Positions 38,632 to 48,096 of a stretch of 64,000 bases of DNA are shown here, in pieces. Positions within the stretch are counted from its first letter, which is position 1, and each line of letters begins with the position of its first letter. The notes beneath the pieces were generated by a model. That model saw only the letters and a list, made by a program, of their open reading frames with translations, searched no databases and was not told the DNA's origin. Both the position numbers and the translations under genes were made by a program. The stretch is from Bacteroides oleiciplenus YIT 12058 (GTDB lineage Bacteria; Bacteroidota; Bacteroidia; Bacteroidales; Bacteroidaceae), in NCBI RefSeq assembly GCF_000315485.1, contig NZ_JH992940.1, positions 248,001 through 312,000 on the forward strand. Reading direction: 5' to 3'.

Positions 38632-39624
38632 ATGAAATTATATAATAAGCAGGAAGCAATGGAGCGCATGAACGTTCTGGCAAGTTGTGCAAAACCGTTT
38701 GTCTTTCTAATTGATTACTTACAGGAACAGGTTTATGTGGAAGAAGCGAAGAACGTTTCTCCGACGGAACTGGTGTATAACCTGAATGGATTTACGAATG
38801 AAGACGGTTGGCGTCAACAGCAGAAGGACTTGCCGGAACAAATAGAATGGAATCCCGATCCTGTTTCTTTTGAGAAATATAGCTGTGCATTTGAGCATGT
38901 ACGGAAGAACATCCTTGCGGGAAACAGTTTTCTCACGAACTTGACGTCCAAGACTCCGGTACATACCAATCTTACTTTAGAGGGCATATATTGCCATTCC
39001 CGCGCTTTATATAAGGTTTGGGTGAAAGAGCGGTTTGTTGTATTCTCACCGGAGATTTTTGTGCGGATAAATAATGGAATTATCAGTTCTTATCCTATGA
39101 AGGGAACGATTGACGCTGCCTTGCCCGACGCCCGGCATATATTATTGGAAGATGAAAAAGAGGCTGCAGAACATGCCACGATTGTAGATTTGATAAGGAA
39201 TGACCTGAGTATAGTGGCTTCCCATGTCAGAGTCAGCCGTTACCGCTATATTGATGTCTTACAAACCAATCGCGGTCCTATCCTGCAAACTAGTTCGGAG
39301 ATATGTGGCGAATTGCCGGAAGATTACAAACTACATTTAGGAGATATTCTTTTCAGTATGTTGCCTGCCGGTTCCATCACCGGAGCACCCAAAAAGAAAA
39401 CGATGCAGATTATCCGTGAGGCTGAAGGATATGAACGTGGATTTTACACGGGCGTAACCGGCTATTTTGACGGAACTAATTTGGATAGTGCCGTGATGAT
39501 CCGCTTCGTAGAGCAACAACCGGAAGGACTGTATTTTAAGAGTGGCGGTGGCATTACTTTCAAGAGTGATGTCCGCAGCGAATATGAAGAAATGAAACAG
39601 AAAGTATATGTGCCGATTTATTGA
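38632..39624 (+). CDS. pabB: Aminodeoxychorismate synthase component I
   Basis: The 330-residue chorismate-binding enzyme converts chorismate to 4-amino-4-deoxychorismate for folate. The signatures DLIRNDLS, GSITGAPKKKTMQII and FYTGVTGYF are present. It is shorter than the E. coli protein (about 450 residues) because the N-terminal lobe is reduced, as in several Bacteroidetes homologues. The glutaminase partner PabA is not in the window. It overlaps pabC by 17 bases, implying coupled translation. Confidence 0.92.
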   Translation: MKLYNKQEAMERMNVLASCAKPFVFLIDYLQEQVYVEEAKNVSPTELVYNLNGFTNEDGWRQQQKDLPEQIEWNPDPVSFEKYSCAFEHVRKNILAGNSFLTNLTSKTPVHTNLTLEGIYCHSRALYKVWVKERFVVFSPEIFVRINNGIISSYPMKGTIDAALPDARHILLEDEKEAAEHATIVDLIRNDLSIVASHVRVSRYRYIDVLQTNRGPILQTSSEICGELPEDYKLHLGDILFSMLPAGSITGAPKKKTMQIIREAEGYERGFYTGVTGYFDGTNLDSAVMIRFVEQQPEGLYFKSGGGITFKSDVRSEYEEMKQKVYVPIY

Positions 39625-40207
39625 AACCATACAAGTGCGTGATGGTGAGTTGCAGAATCTTACCCATCATAACAGGAGAATGAATGAGACGCGGAGAGCT
39701 GTTTTCGGAGTGTCGGAGCAGTTGGATATCCGGGAATATACAGGAAATTGTCCTGTGGATGGAATCCATAAATGCCGTGTTATTTATGATAAAGAGATAT
39801 GTGAGGTGGCGTTTTCACTTTATGCAATGAGGCCGGTACATTCACTTCGGCTGGTATATTCCGATACGGTTGATTACCACTATAAAAGTACGGACCGGAA
39901 AGAGTTGGAAGCATTGCATTCCCTTCGTGGAAATCAGGATGATGTGTTGATTGTCAGAAATAGCCTTTTGACGGACACTTCCATTGCCAATGTGGCGTTA
40001 GAGAAAGAGGGAGTCTGGTATACCCCAACGACTCCCCTCTTGAAAGGAACAAAGCGTGCGTGGTTGTTGGAACAAGGGGTGTTGACGGAATGTAATATTC
40101 CGGCAGATGAGATTTACTCTTATTCCCACATCACTTTATTTAATGCGATGATTGATTTCGGATCTTTGGTTCTGGACATTAACCGGGATACGGTTATTCA
40201 CATTTGA
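39608..40207 (+). CDS. pabC: 4-amino-4-deoxychorismate lyase-like aminotransferase class IV protein
   Basis: The 199-residue PLP protein is of fold type IV, shorter than E. coli PabC (269). Residues near 84-100 (YSDTVDYHYKSTDRKEL) probably hold the Schiff-base lysine, K93. TDTSIANVA (about 122-130) is the pyridoxal-phosphate binding segment. With pabB it makes p-aminobenzoate. The start overlaps pabB, and its end overlaps the convergent permease gene by 14 bases. Confidence 0.87.
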   Translation: MCRFIETIQVRDGELQNLTHHNRRMNETRRAVFGVSEQLDIREYTGNCPVDGIHKCRVIYDKEICEVAFSLYAMRPVHSLRLVYSDTVDYHYKSTDRKELEALHSLRGNQDDVLIVRNSLLTDTSIANVALEKEGVWYTPTTPLLKGTKRAWLLEQGVLTECNIPADEIYSYSHITLFNAMIDFGSLVLDINRDTVIHI

Positions 40208-42521
40208 TACTCTCTACAGGATTATTTCTTGCCGCCCGGTAACTATTCAAACATACTGTGAGCAGGGTGATGCAGATTGTGAATAGCAGAGGAAGCAGGA
40301 AATGGATGATTCCCAGATGTGTGTGATAGGCAAACTGTTGTAACCAGTAGTTCATTGAATAACAGATAACGGGAATAGTCAGCACAAAAGCAATGCCTAT
40401 ATAGCATAAGAATGGACGATTGACAAGCCACAATATCTGCCAGGGGGATGCTCCGTGAATTTTACGGATTCCTATCTCGCGAATGCGCTGACGGATGGCA
40501 TAATGGGTTATGCCGAACAATCCGAACAGCGTGAGGAACAGGCTGATTGAAGCATACATCAGAAGAATGCGGGAGAAGTCGGTAACTTCTTGATTATAAG
40601 ACATAAGTATTTTATGAGGAGCTGTATATTCAAACGGAGTATTCGGATACTTTTTCTCCCAAAGTCTACGGATATGATCGATTAGCTCTGCGCGATTCTT
40701 TTCATCGAATTGTATAGTCAAAGTAGTGAAATTCTCTTGGGGTGTTTCGTGCAGAAGCATTCTTAGCGGGAAGATATTGTTTGTGAGCGAGTACTTCTTG
40801 AAATCTTTTATTACTCCGATGATAGTACCCTTTTCGTTTTCTTCAGGGATGTATTTGGAGATAGGCTGCCCTATCGGATTTTCTCCTGCCGGAACAAGAT
40901 AGCGGATAAATACTTCGTTGATTACTGCCGGTATGGGGGTACGGGGTAATAAATTAAATGTCTGTTTTGCATCTGACAGTTCGAGGTTGTATATGGACAA
41001 GAAGTCTGGGCAAACCTCGTAGAGTTCCAACATTAGAAGGTCGTTCTCTTCACTCTCTTTGCGTGGTACAGCCATACTAATTGGATAAAGACCTGACTGG
41101 GAAGGTACGATACTTTTTACTCCAGCTATAGGTTTGATCTCTTCTATCCATGTCTGCAAAGGGGAGTGCGCAGAGTCACCAATACCAAATTCAATGATTC
41201 CTTTATAGCGGCTTCCCTCCTGCTCTATCAAGTCCATCTGGCTACGGATAACCATAAAGGCACTTAGCAAGCCAATAGAGATAATGAATTGCAAAGTAAC
41301 TAATGCTGCAACAATACGCTGCTTTTTGCGACCAGTGAAGAAACTACGGTAACTGCTTTCGGACAGCATGTGTATCTTCCGACTCATATATTCGGCCGGG
41401 ACTACGGAAAGAATAATCACAAACAGCAGGATAATCGGAATTACCTGACCGGAGAAGAGATAAGACAATGACAGGTTTGCGATTACTACCGTGTTGAAAC
41501 TTATCAGTAAGTCGCTCGTTAACAAAATGGACAGGAGGAATGCTGTAATCACCATCAGAAAGGTATCAACAAAGAGCTGCCAACGGATATGACGGTGGGT
41601 TGCACCTAAGAGGCTCTCGATATGCAAAGTACGTATTTGCTTTAGTAAACGGGAAAAACTCAGGTTGATGTAGTTGAAACAACCGATGAACAGAATTAAT
41701 AAGGCGGATAACAGTCCGACGCTTAACAGGGCTTTTTGCCGATGTTCGATGCATTGGTCACTATCTTGCAGGGTGGTATTAAAATAAGATTCCTGCAAGG
41801 TCAATGTGCGGTAGTATCCTTTGCCCAATAAGGTCGGGAGTTCGGTTGTTTCAAACCGTTGACGAAAAGCATCGATATCTGTTCCCTGTTTGAGAAGTAT
41901 CGAACATGTAACTCCTGCTTGAGCTTTGAGACTTGTGAGCATATCTGCTTTCAGCATGCTTTGAGGAGGCAAGTTGAAGACTGCGACAATCCGGTAGGCT
42001 TTTCCATCAGACTGTGGCATTTCTAATAGTTTGCCGATACAGTCGGTTGTTCCAAAACAACGTTTGGCTACTTCCTGGCTGATGGCAATGGTTCCGGGAT
42101 GCGTGAGTGCCTCCTCTACTTTTCCTGCAAGGGTTTCTATCGGAAAGAATTCCTCAAGTGTAGAATCTGCCGATAACAGGTTTAAGTCAGAAAAATCTTC
42201 ATTGTTTACCCGGATTTTCGCATGTGTAACACTTTGTGTGCGTAGTGCAGCTTCTATTTCAGAAAATTGTGAAATGATTTCCGGTACTGATTCGTGATAT
42301 ACAAATGTGCCCTGCATCTCTTCTTGTGCAAATGGTAGTGTCTGTGTAAGCCGGAGGATGCGGTCGCGATTGGGATTATTGTACTCAATGTTATACTCAT
42401 ACAGAACGAATGCCGTTAACAAATTGGTGCAGGTGATGCCGATGACCAAGCTGACAAGGGAAATGGTAACGAATAATTTGTTTCGCCACCAACTACGCAG
42501 GACTATCTTTAGTGTATGCAT
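40194..42521 (-). CDS. MacB/FtsX-type ABC permease, array gene 10 (most divergent)
   Basis: The 775-residue protein has TM1 at about 17-40, a periplasmic domain (about 45-262), a first block of TM segments from about residue 265, a second N-type TM, a second periplasmic domain and a final block of three TM segments. It is a fused pair of MacB-like halves. The second coupling motif is REIGIRKIHGA, 95 residues from the end. The equivalent in the first half is only HIESLLGATH (about 300-309), without the RE..RK residues. The C-terminal tail is NPVESIKCE. It is last in the array, 154 bases after the ATPase gene and beyond the 22-base repeats. Confidence 0.88.
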   Translation of the reverse strand: MHTLKIVLRSWWRNKLFVTISLVSLVIGITCTNLLTAFVLYEYNIEYNNPNRDRILRLTQTLPFAQEEMQGTFVYHESVPEIISQFSEIEAALRTQSVTHAKIRVNNEDFSDLNLLSADSTLEEFFPIETLAGKVEEALTHPGTIAISQEVAKRCFGTTDCIGKLLEMPQSDGKAYRIVAVFNLPPQSMLKADMLTSLKAQAGVTCSILLKQGTDIDAFRQRFETTELPTLLGKGYYRTLTLQESYFNTTLQDSDQCIEHRQKALLSVGLLSALLILFIGCFNYINLSFSRLLKQIRTLHIESLLGATHRHIRWQLFVDTFLMVITAFLLSILLTSDLLISFNTVVIANLSLSYLFSGQVIPIILLFVIILSVVPAEYMSRKIHMLSESSYRSFFTGRKKQRIVAALVTLQFIISIGLLSAFMVIRSQMDLIEQEGSRYKGIIEFGIGDSAHSPLQTWIEEIKPIAGVKSIVPSQSGLYPISMAVPRKESEENDLLMLELYEVCPDFLSIYNLELSDAKQTFNLLPRTPIPAVINEVFIRYLVPAGENPIGQPISKYIPEENEKGTIIGVIKDFKKYSLTNNIFPLRMLLHETPQENFTTLTIQFDEKNRAELIDHIRRLWEKKYPNTPFEYTAPHKILMSYNQEVTDFSRILLMYASISLFLTLFGLFGITHYAIRQRIREIGIRKIHGASPWQILWLVNRPFLCYIGIAFVLTIPVICYSMNYWLQQFAYHTHLGIIHFLLPLLFTICITLLTVCLNSYRAARNNPVESIKCE

Positions 42522-42555
42522 GTTTCTGATAATAGATATGAATGAAATGATATAT

Positions 42556-42637
42556 TCTCATAGTGATGAGAATCTTTTCTCACTGCGATGAGAAAAAACT
42601 CTCACCGTAATGAGAAGAAATTCTCATTACGGTGAGA
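42556..42637. repeat. Four TCTCA-N6-TGAGA inverted repeats at an exact 22-base period
   Basis: The units are 42556-42571, 42578-42593, 42600-42615 and 42622-42637. Spacers are TAGTGA, CTGCGA, CCGTAA and TTACGG. Units 3 and 4 are exact reverse complements of each other, so they also make a perfect 16-base hairpin. The element lies between the ATPase gene and the last permease gene. It could be operator DNA, an RNA structure, or both. Confidence 0.85.
42593..42637 (-). terminator. Possible terminator or attenuator after the ATPase gene
   Basis: On the minus strand the 16-base stem of units 3 and 4, with a six-base loop, is followed by G and then five to six T. It could partly stop transcription before the last permease gene. 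Confidence 0.5.
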
Positions 42638-42675
42638 ATAATCCTTTTGCCAGAGCATGAGACTACGAACTTTCT

Positions 42676-43350
42676 TTATAGACTGACTTCCGTCACTACT
42701 TGTCCGTCGAACAGATTGATGATGCGTCCGGCAAATCCGGCATCGTGCTGTGAGTGGGTCACCATGACAATAGTGGTTCCTTCTTTGTTCAGTTCGTTCA
42801 GCAACTCCATAACTTCTTTACCATTCTTGGAGTCCAGGTTACCGGTAGGCTCATCGGCGAGAATCAGCTTCGGGTTGGCTACTACGGCACGGGCGATGGC
42901 TACACGTTGTTGCTGACCACCGGAGAGTTGCTGTGGGAAGTGCTTGCTGCGATGCGTAATTGCCATGCGTTCCATAGCGGTCTCTACGCGGCGTTTACGT
43001 TCGGCGGCAGGGATGCCCATGTAGAGTAATGGCAATTCGATATTCTCATATACGTTCAATTCGTCAATCAGGTTGAAGCTCTGGAATACGAAGCCGATGA
43101 CACCTTTACGCAGGCTGGTACGCTGTGCTTCTGTATATTTGGAAACTTCTTTTCCATTCAGGTAGTATTCTCCGCCCGAAGGATTATCAAGTAGACCAAG
43201 GATATTCAGCAACGTAGATTTACCGCAACCGGAAGGTCCCATAATTGCGACAAATTCTCCTTCTTTCACTTCAATGTTCACATTGTTCAAGGCCCATGTT
43301 TGCACTTCTTCGGTCTTGAAGATTTTCTGCAAGTTAACTGTCTTAATCAT
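42676..43350 (-). CDS. ABC transporter ATPase of the MacB/LolD type
   Basis: The 224-residue cytoplasmic ATPase has Walker A GPSGCGKST (about 38-46), the Q-loop FQSFNLID, the signature LSGGQQQR, Walker B ILADEPTGNLDS and the switch H in VTHSQH. The family works with MacB-, LolCE- or FtsX-type permeases. It is the only ATPase gene seen in the ten-permease array, 29 bases after the permease upstream, and could serve several of them. It is the length of a stand-alone subunit, without the permease fused as in MacB itself. Confidence 0.93.
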   Translation of the reverse strand: MIKTVNLQKIFKTEEVQTWALNNVNIEVKEGEFVAIMGPSGCGKSTLLNILGLLDNPSGGEYYLNGKEVSKYTEAQRTSLRKGVIGFVFQSFNLIDELNVYENIELPLLYMGIPAAERKRRVETAMERMAITHRSKHFPQQLSGGQQQRVAIARAVVANPKLILADEPTGNLDSKNGKEVMELLNELNKEGTTIVMVTHSQHDAGFAGRIINLFDGQVVTEVSL

Positions 43351-43379
43351 AATAGTAAAAATTTAAATTAGTAATATAT

Positions 43380-45665
43380 TTATTCATTTTTTATTATCTC
43401 AGCCGGATTGATATGCATAATCCGATAAATTTTGTATGCTGTAGTGAGGAATATCATCAAGGCTACAGAGAAGAAAAGCATGATGCCCCAGTCCCAGCTC
43501 TGTATGCACTTAGCCGGAGTGTCATTTAGCGATAACAGCATTAATCTCACCAGTGGATAAGCAACTGTAAATGCCAGTATGAAAATCACCAAATAGGCTT
43601 TTCCGAATATTCCGGCGATAATCCACGGTGTGGCCCCATTGATTTTGCGGATGGCAATTTCTTTCTGTCGGCTGACTGTGTCCATGGAAATGGCAGAATA
43701 GATACTCAGTACAACCAATAGTATACTTACAACAGCCAGTATTGTCATCCCTACTTGGGTCATATACATAGAGCCCATGACGGTTTGTTTGTTATCAGCA
43801 AGGGAACGAACCTCAAGGGGTAAAGTCATTGGTATGTAGTTCCGGCAAATATCAGTGATGCGACGGAGGTTCCTGTCAGGGTCTGTTCCCGGTGCAAACT
43901 TAAAGTAAAAGGTTCTGAACCGGTTGCCAGGGAAGAATGCTGAACCGATAGTACGCCCTCCTTGGGATTCTTTATAAAGTGCTTTGTAGGTGCCGGCAAT
44001 GCGGTAATTCTGATTGTTGAGTTCTACCATTCCTTGTACACTGTCTTTATCCAGTTGCAGTTTGAAGTCTTCGCTGACATAAATAACGCCTTCCGCTTCT
44101 TCACTTACTTCCTTGCCTTGCAACAGAATGTTCAGAAACTTGAAATAATTGGATGAACCTTCTGTGATGGCAATCATAGCTTCCGATTGGTCAGCTTTTT
44201 TGTAGGTACGCATAAAGAATTGTCCACTTTGTATATCACTCATCATTGCCAGTTTTTCTGTGCACTCCGGAAGAGCTTGAATATCAGTTAATATAGGATT
44301 TAGATTTTGCCACATACGTTGGCTGTTCACGTTCAGGGCGATGATGTTTTTCTCTTCTTCGGAGGTTAGCGGACTATATGCCTCACCGAATATCTCGTGC
44401 CACACCATATTAATGCCGAGTGTACTGCCCACAAAGAATATGGAAATACCCAGTTGTAACCACATCATGACCGAACGGAAGATATGGCGGCTACGGTTGT
44501 TGTTGATTTGACTAATGATGCTCACTTGGCGTAATCGGCGGATAGGAAACCATATCACCAGCATACATACTGCCAAAAGTGCGAGATATATCTGCAACTG
44601 CACAACGTAGATAGCCGATAATGATAAATCGGGCATATCTCGGTTCGGTATGTATAGTTCTGCCAGACTTATCATAATCTCCGTCAATGCTAAGGATAAA
44701 AGAAAAGCGACGGATATCATCCAAAATATCTCGGCAAAGAGAAGCAGGAACAACCCTTTTATCTCCGAACCCATACACTTGCGAAGCGCCACTTCACGCT
44801 GACGATTATAGAACATCTGAATGATAAATTTGAGGAAGTTAATCAACCCTGAAATCAGGATAAGTGAAGCTATAAACAGTATCAATAGCTTTGCCATTGC
44901 AAAAGTGTTGTCATGTCTCTGCGTGAATTTAGCAACGGGGTGAACGGTCTCTTCATCCCGTTGCCATGTTATTGATTGTAAAGTCTTGTTTAGTGTCTCT
45001 ATATCTGTTTTAGGCGATAGATAACCTCCTACGCTTAAGGCTTCATATGGTATGACTTCGTAGAAGAAGTAACAGTCAGTTTTTAAACTTTGCAGGTCTT
45101 CTTCTTCTACCACATTTATAACTTTAAAGTCCTGAATAGAATTCTCTGCTATATTTTTCGGGTTAGCCAAGTGTATGATTGTTCCAATAGGATTTGCGGT
45201 GCCGCATGCTTTACGGGCAAACTTCTGCGACAACACAACTTCATCAGGAGCTTTGGGAAGTTGGTTGCCATATAGCAATTTTTTGGCATTGTAAGAGAAA
45301 AAGTTCCCGTTAACCCCTCTGTATTGTATCAGGAAAGGCAGATTGCGTTGTTCATTGTCAATGACTTCTATTTCTGTCGAATTGTTATAAGATTGTATGG
45401 TCAGGCATTCCAACCCCATGATGGATTGTTCTATCAAACGTTGTATTTCTTTAGCTCGGAAAAAAGAACTTTGGCGTTGGTTAACTTCAATCCTTACTCT
45501 CTGTTCACTATTGGGCAAATCTTCCTGTCTATTTATCTCCTGAATGAAAAAGCATACCAACGTATAGCAAACAATCCCTACTGCCAGGCAAAGGGCAGAA
45601 ATCAGACTGTGAGTTTTATATTTCAGCAGGTTTCGGAGCGATATTTTCAGGTAATGTATAATCAT
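43380..45665 (-). CDS. MacB/FtsX-type ABC permease, array gene 9
   Basis: The 761-residue protein starts with MIIHYLKISLRNLLKYKTHS, the type-1 N-terminus of this array. TM1 (about 20-43), a periplasmic domain, TM2-4, a central TM (about 400-420), a second periplasmic domain and TM6-8 follow. The coupling motifs are REVALRKCMGS in the first half and KEIAIRKINGA in the second, 94 residues from the end. The tail is NPAEIIKNE. It lies directly upstream of the ATPase gene (29 bases), so it is the likeliest partner. The substrate is unknown. Confidence 0.9.
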   Translation of the reverse strand: MIIHYLKISLRNLLKYKTHSLISALCLAVGIVCYTLVCFFIQEINRQEDLPNSEQRVRIEVNQRQSSFFRAKEIQRLIEQSIMGLECLTIQSYNNSTEIEVIDNEQRNLPFLIQYRGVNGNFFSYNAKKLLYGNQLPKAPDEVVLSQKFARKACGTANPIGTIIHLANPKNIAENSIQDFKVINVVEEEDLQSLKTDCYFFYEVIPYEALSVGGYLSPKTDIETLNKTLQSITWQRDEETVHPVAKFTQRHDNTFAMAKLLILFIASLILISGLINFLKFIIQMFYNRQREVALRKCMGSEIKGLFLLLFAEIFWMISVAFLLSLALTEIMISLAELYIPNRDMPDLSLSAIYVVQLQIYLALLAVCMLVIWFPIRRLRQVSIISQINNNRSRHIFRSVMMWLQLGISIFFVGSTLGINMVWHEIFGEAYSPLTSEEEKNIIALNVNSQRMWQNLNPILTDIQALPECTEKLAMMSDIQSGQFFMRTYKKADQSEAMIAITEGSSNYFKFLNILLQGKEVSEEAEGVIYVSEDFKLQLDKDSVQGMVELNNQNYRIAGTYKALYKESQGGRTIGSAFFPGNRFRTFYFKFAPGTDPDRNLRRITDICRNYIPMTLPLEVRSLADNKQTVMGSMYMTQVGMTILAVVSILLVVLSIYSAISMDTVSRQKEIAIRKINGATPWIIAGIFGKAYLVIFILAFTVAYPLVRLMLLSLNDTPAKCIQSWDWGIMLFFSVALMIFLTTAYKIYRIMHINPAEIIKNE

Positions 45666-45676
45666 TCTTTTACTTG

Positions 45677-48073
45677 TTATTCGTTTTTAATTACTTCTGC
45701 CGGATTGGTTCTTGCTATCCGCAAGATACGGAAAAGTATGGTAATAGCTGTAATCAAAGTTACAATAAGGAATATGTAGAACCAGAATAGGAAGCCGCAA
45801 TCAAAGAATACCGTATACATCTGTTTCCATAGCATCAGTGCAGTATATACAAGTGGGAATGCAATGACAGCACTGCACAATAATAAAATGATATATAAAC
45901 GAGCGAATAGTAGGATGATTTGTGGAACATTTGCTCCGTTCACTTTGCGGATGGCAACCTCCTTTTGCCTGCGTTCTGTATCAAGCGTGATACTGGAGTA
46001 TACTCCCAGCAGGGTAATAATGATGCTGACTATGGCAAAGAACAAAATAATATCTTTCAAATTGTACTCGATGGCCTGCACCACATGAATATCATCAAGG
46101 AATGTCTTAGTCTGGTAAGTTATGTTTTCAGGAAGCATCTCGCGACAGACTTTCTCTATCCATTGAGTTACTTCTTTCTGCTGTCCGGGATGGCTTTTGA
46201 TATAACAATGGCCTATATAGACAGAAGAATCGTATGGTACAAAGGCATATCCATTACTCTGGTTGTATACATCTGCCTGAAAAGGAGCGGATATTCCGCA
46301 TATTGTGTAGCCGGTATTTCCACTATATAAATTCATACCGATTACGTCTTTTTTTTGTATTTCCTGCCAGGCTCTGTCCACTATAATTTCTTTATCAGTT
46401 TGTGACCTACTTCCCTGCTCTATGGGAATATTCATGAAAGAGAAAAAATTGGACGGAACTGCCATGATGTTAATATCAATCCAGGAGTTGTCATTTCCTT
46501 TCTCTGTTGTCAACCCATTTCCTGATATTCCATACATATAGCCGATATCCGACAATAGGACCTCTTTTACTCCTGCATGTTGCTTAAAGCGTTCTATCAT
46601 AGTCAGCTTTTCTTCGTTTTTCATGAACGGATAATCTAATGGGATACTTAATATTTCCGCTTTCTCTTTTTGGCTTAATGTGTGGAATAAGGTATTGGCT
46701 GTTTTTTCTGATTGCAGGTATAAGGCGACTGTTAGCGATACGAATATCCAGCAAATAAAGAATTGGATACCCAGCATGAAGTTGCGCCCCCATTGTTTCC
46801 CTCTGCGTTTACTGCTTCCATAGATACCTGTTTGCACTGAAATCTTACAGATACGAGCAGAAACAGACAGGCAAATGACAGTGCAAAGTATGATAAGGAA
46901 AATGATATATTGCAGGGCGTGTATCAAAAGGGCTTCAGCAGTAAAGGACATGGCAAAACCCGGTAAAGAGAAATTCATATGACCTCCAAGTAATTCTATT
47001 CCCCAAAATACCAGTACGGATGATATGGAAATGACAATTAATGATTGCGTGAATAGCAAACTGAATAATTGTTTCCAGTTACAACCTGCCATCTTCATGA
47101 TGCTGTATTCCTTAGTGCGGTTAAAGAATGAACCTATGAGAAAATGAAAGAAGTTTATCAACCCCACCAATAGTATCAGTGTGCCTATGATTCCGGTCAC
47201 CAATGCCAGATAGGAAGCTCCTTGTTTTTTTAGTTGGGTTCCCATGCGGTCGGCGGTGACGGTGTAGGCTTCGTTATACAAAGTATAGGTATAGTTCCTT
47301 TTTGAAATTTGTTTTTCTAAAGCAGCACAAGTGGTTTGTGGTGATAGCAGTGCATAAGTACTTGCTCCTGTCATGTTGTGGCGTTTAGGGCTTTGTAGAA
47401 GTCCCTCGCTGTCATTCACGGTCAGTACATCTATGTTTTGCATGAAGTCAATGCTATTATTCAAAGGAATATCTTCCATTACAGCTTGAATGGTATATAC
47501 GATGCCTCCTGTTCTTGGAGTACTTTCGGGGGACGTATTGAGCCTTCTCATCAAAGTCATGTGCTTACCGATGGCACTTTCCGCATTACCGAATATCTTA
47601 ATGGCAATGGATTGGCTTAAAATGGCGGAATTAAGAGATCGGCTTGCCATTTCCCAATGTCCTGCCACCATTTTCGGAGTGAATACTTTATTGTAGCAAG
47701 TATCCGCTTCAATCGTTTCGAGTTCATAAGGCAATGTCTTTTCCGAGGATACTTCCACATAGAAAGGGCGTTCACGCGGATAGGTTACGCATGAAATAGC
47801 TTCCACTTCTCCCATGGACCAGGTGCGAAGCTCTTCGGACAAAGGTACGGGGCTACCGGAAAAATATCTGTCAGCCTTACTGTCGTAAAGGCTTAGTTCG
47901 GCTATGCGCTCATAATTGGCGAAGCAATGATTGGTGCTGTCTACGAAGCGGCTGCAATACATGCAGATACAGAAACATAACAATCCTACGGATAGACCGA
48001 TAATAGATATGATATTCTGTGTCTTGTATTTACACAGGTTCCTGATTGCTATTTTGAAATAATGAGATATCAT
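45677..48073 (-). CDS. MacB/FtsX-type ABC permease, array gene 8
   Basis: The 798-residue protein has the type-1 N-terminus (MISHYFKIAIRNLCKYKTQN) and the duplicated layout, with eight predicted TM segments and two periplasmic domains. The first-half coupling motif is degenerate, KEYSIMKMAGCNW, while the second-half one is intact, KEVAIRKVNGA. The tail is NPAEVIKNE. The TM segments are unusually rich in cysteine (for example CFCICMYC at about residues 33-40). It starts 11 bases before the next gene would begin, tightly packed in the operon. Confidence 0.9.
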   Translation of the reverse strand: MISHYFKIAIRNLCKYKTQNIISIIGLSVGLLCFCICMYCSRFVDSTNHCFANYERIAELSLYDSKADRYFSGSPVPLSEELRTWSMGEVEAISCVTYPRERPFYVEVSSEKTLPYELETIEADTCYNKVFTPKMVAGHWEMASRSLNSAILSQSIAIKIFGNAESAIGKHMTLMRRLNTSPESTPRTGGIVYTIQAVMEDIPLNNSIDFMQNIDVLTVNDSEGLLQSPKRHNMTGASTYALLSPQTTCAALEKQISKRNYTYTLYNEAYTVTADRMGTQLKKQGASYLALVTGIIGTLILLVGLINFFHFLIGSFFNRTKEYSIMKMAGCNWKQLFSLLFTQSLIVISISSVLVFWGIELLGGHMNFSLPGFAMSFTAEALLIHALQYIIFLIILCTVICLSVSARICKISVQTGIYGSSKRRGKQWGRNFMLGIQFFICWIFVSLTVALYLQSEKTANTLFHTLSQKEKAEILSIPLDYPFMKNEEKLTMIERFKQHAGVKEVLLSDIGYMYGISGNGLTTEKGNDNSWIDINIMAVPSNFFSFMNIPIEQGSRSQTDKEIIVDRAWQEIQKKDVIGMNLYSGNTGYTICGISAPFQADVYNQSNGYAFVPYDSSVYIGHCYIKSHPGQQKEVTQWIEKVCREMLPENITYQTKTFLDDIHVVQAIEYNLKDIILFFAIVSIIITLLGVYSSITLDTERRQKEVAIRKVNGANVPQIILLFARLYIILLLCSAVIAFPLVYTALMLWKQMYTVFFDCGFLFWFYIFLIVTLITAITILFRILRIARTNPAEVIKNE

Positions 48074-48096
48074 AAGTCTATGTGAATTATATGTTT

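Noticed and set aside
42556..42637. CRISPR array
   Set aside because: The repeats are 16 bases at a 22-base period with only six-base inner spacers, no unique spacers between them, and no cas genes.
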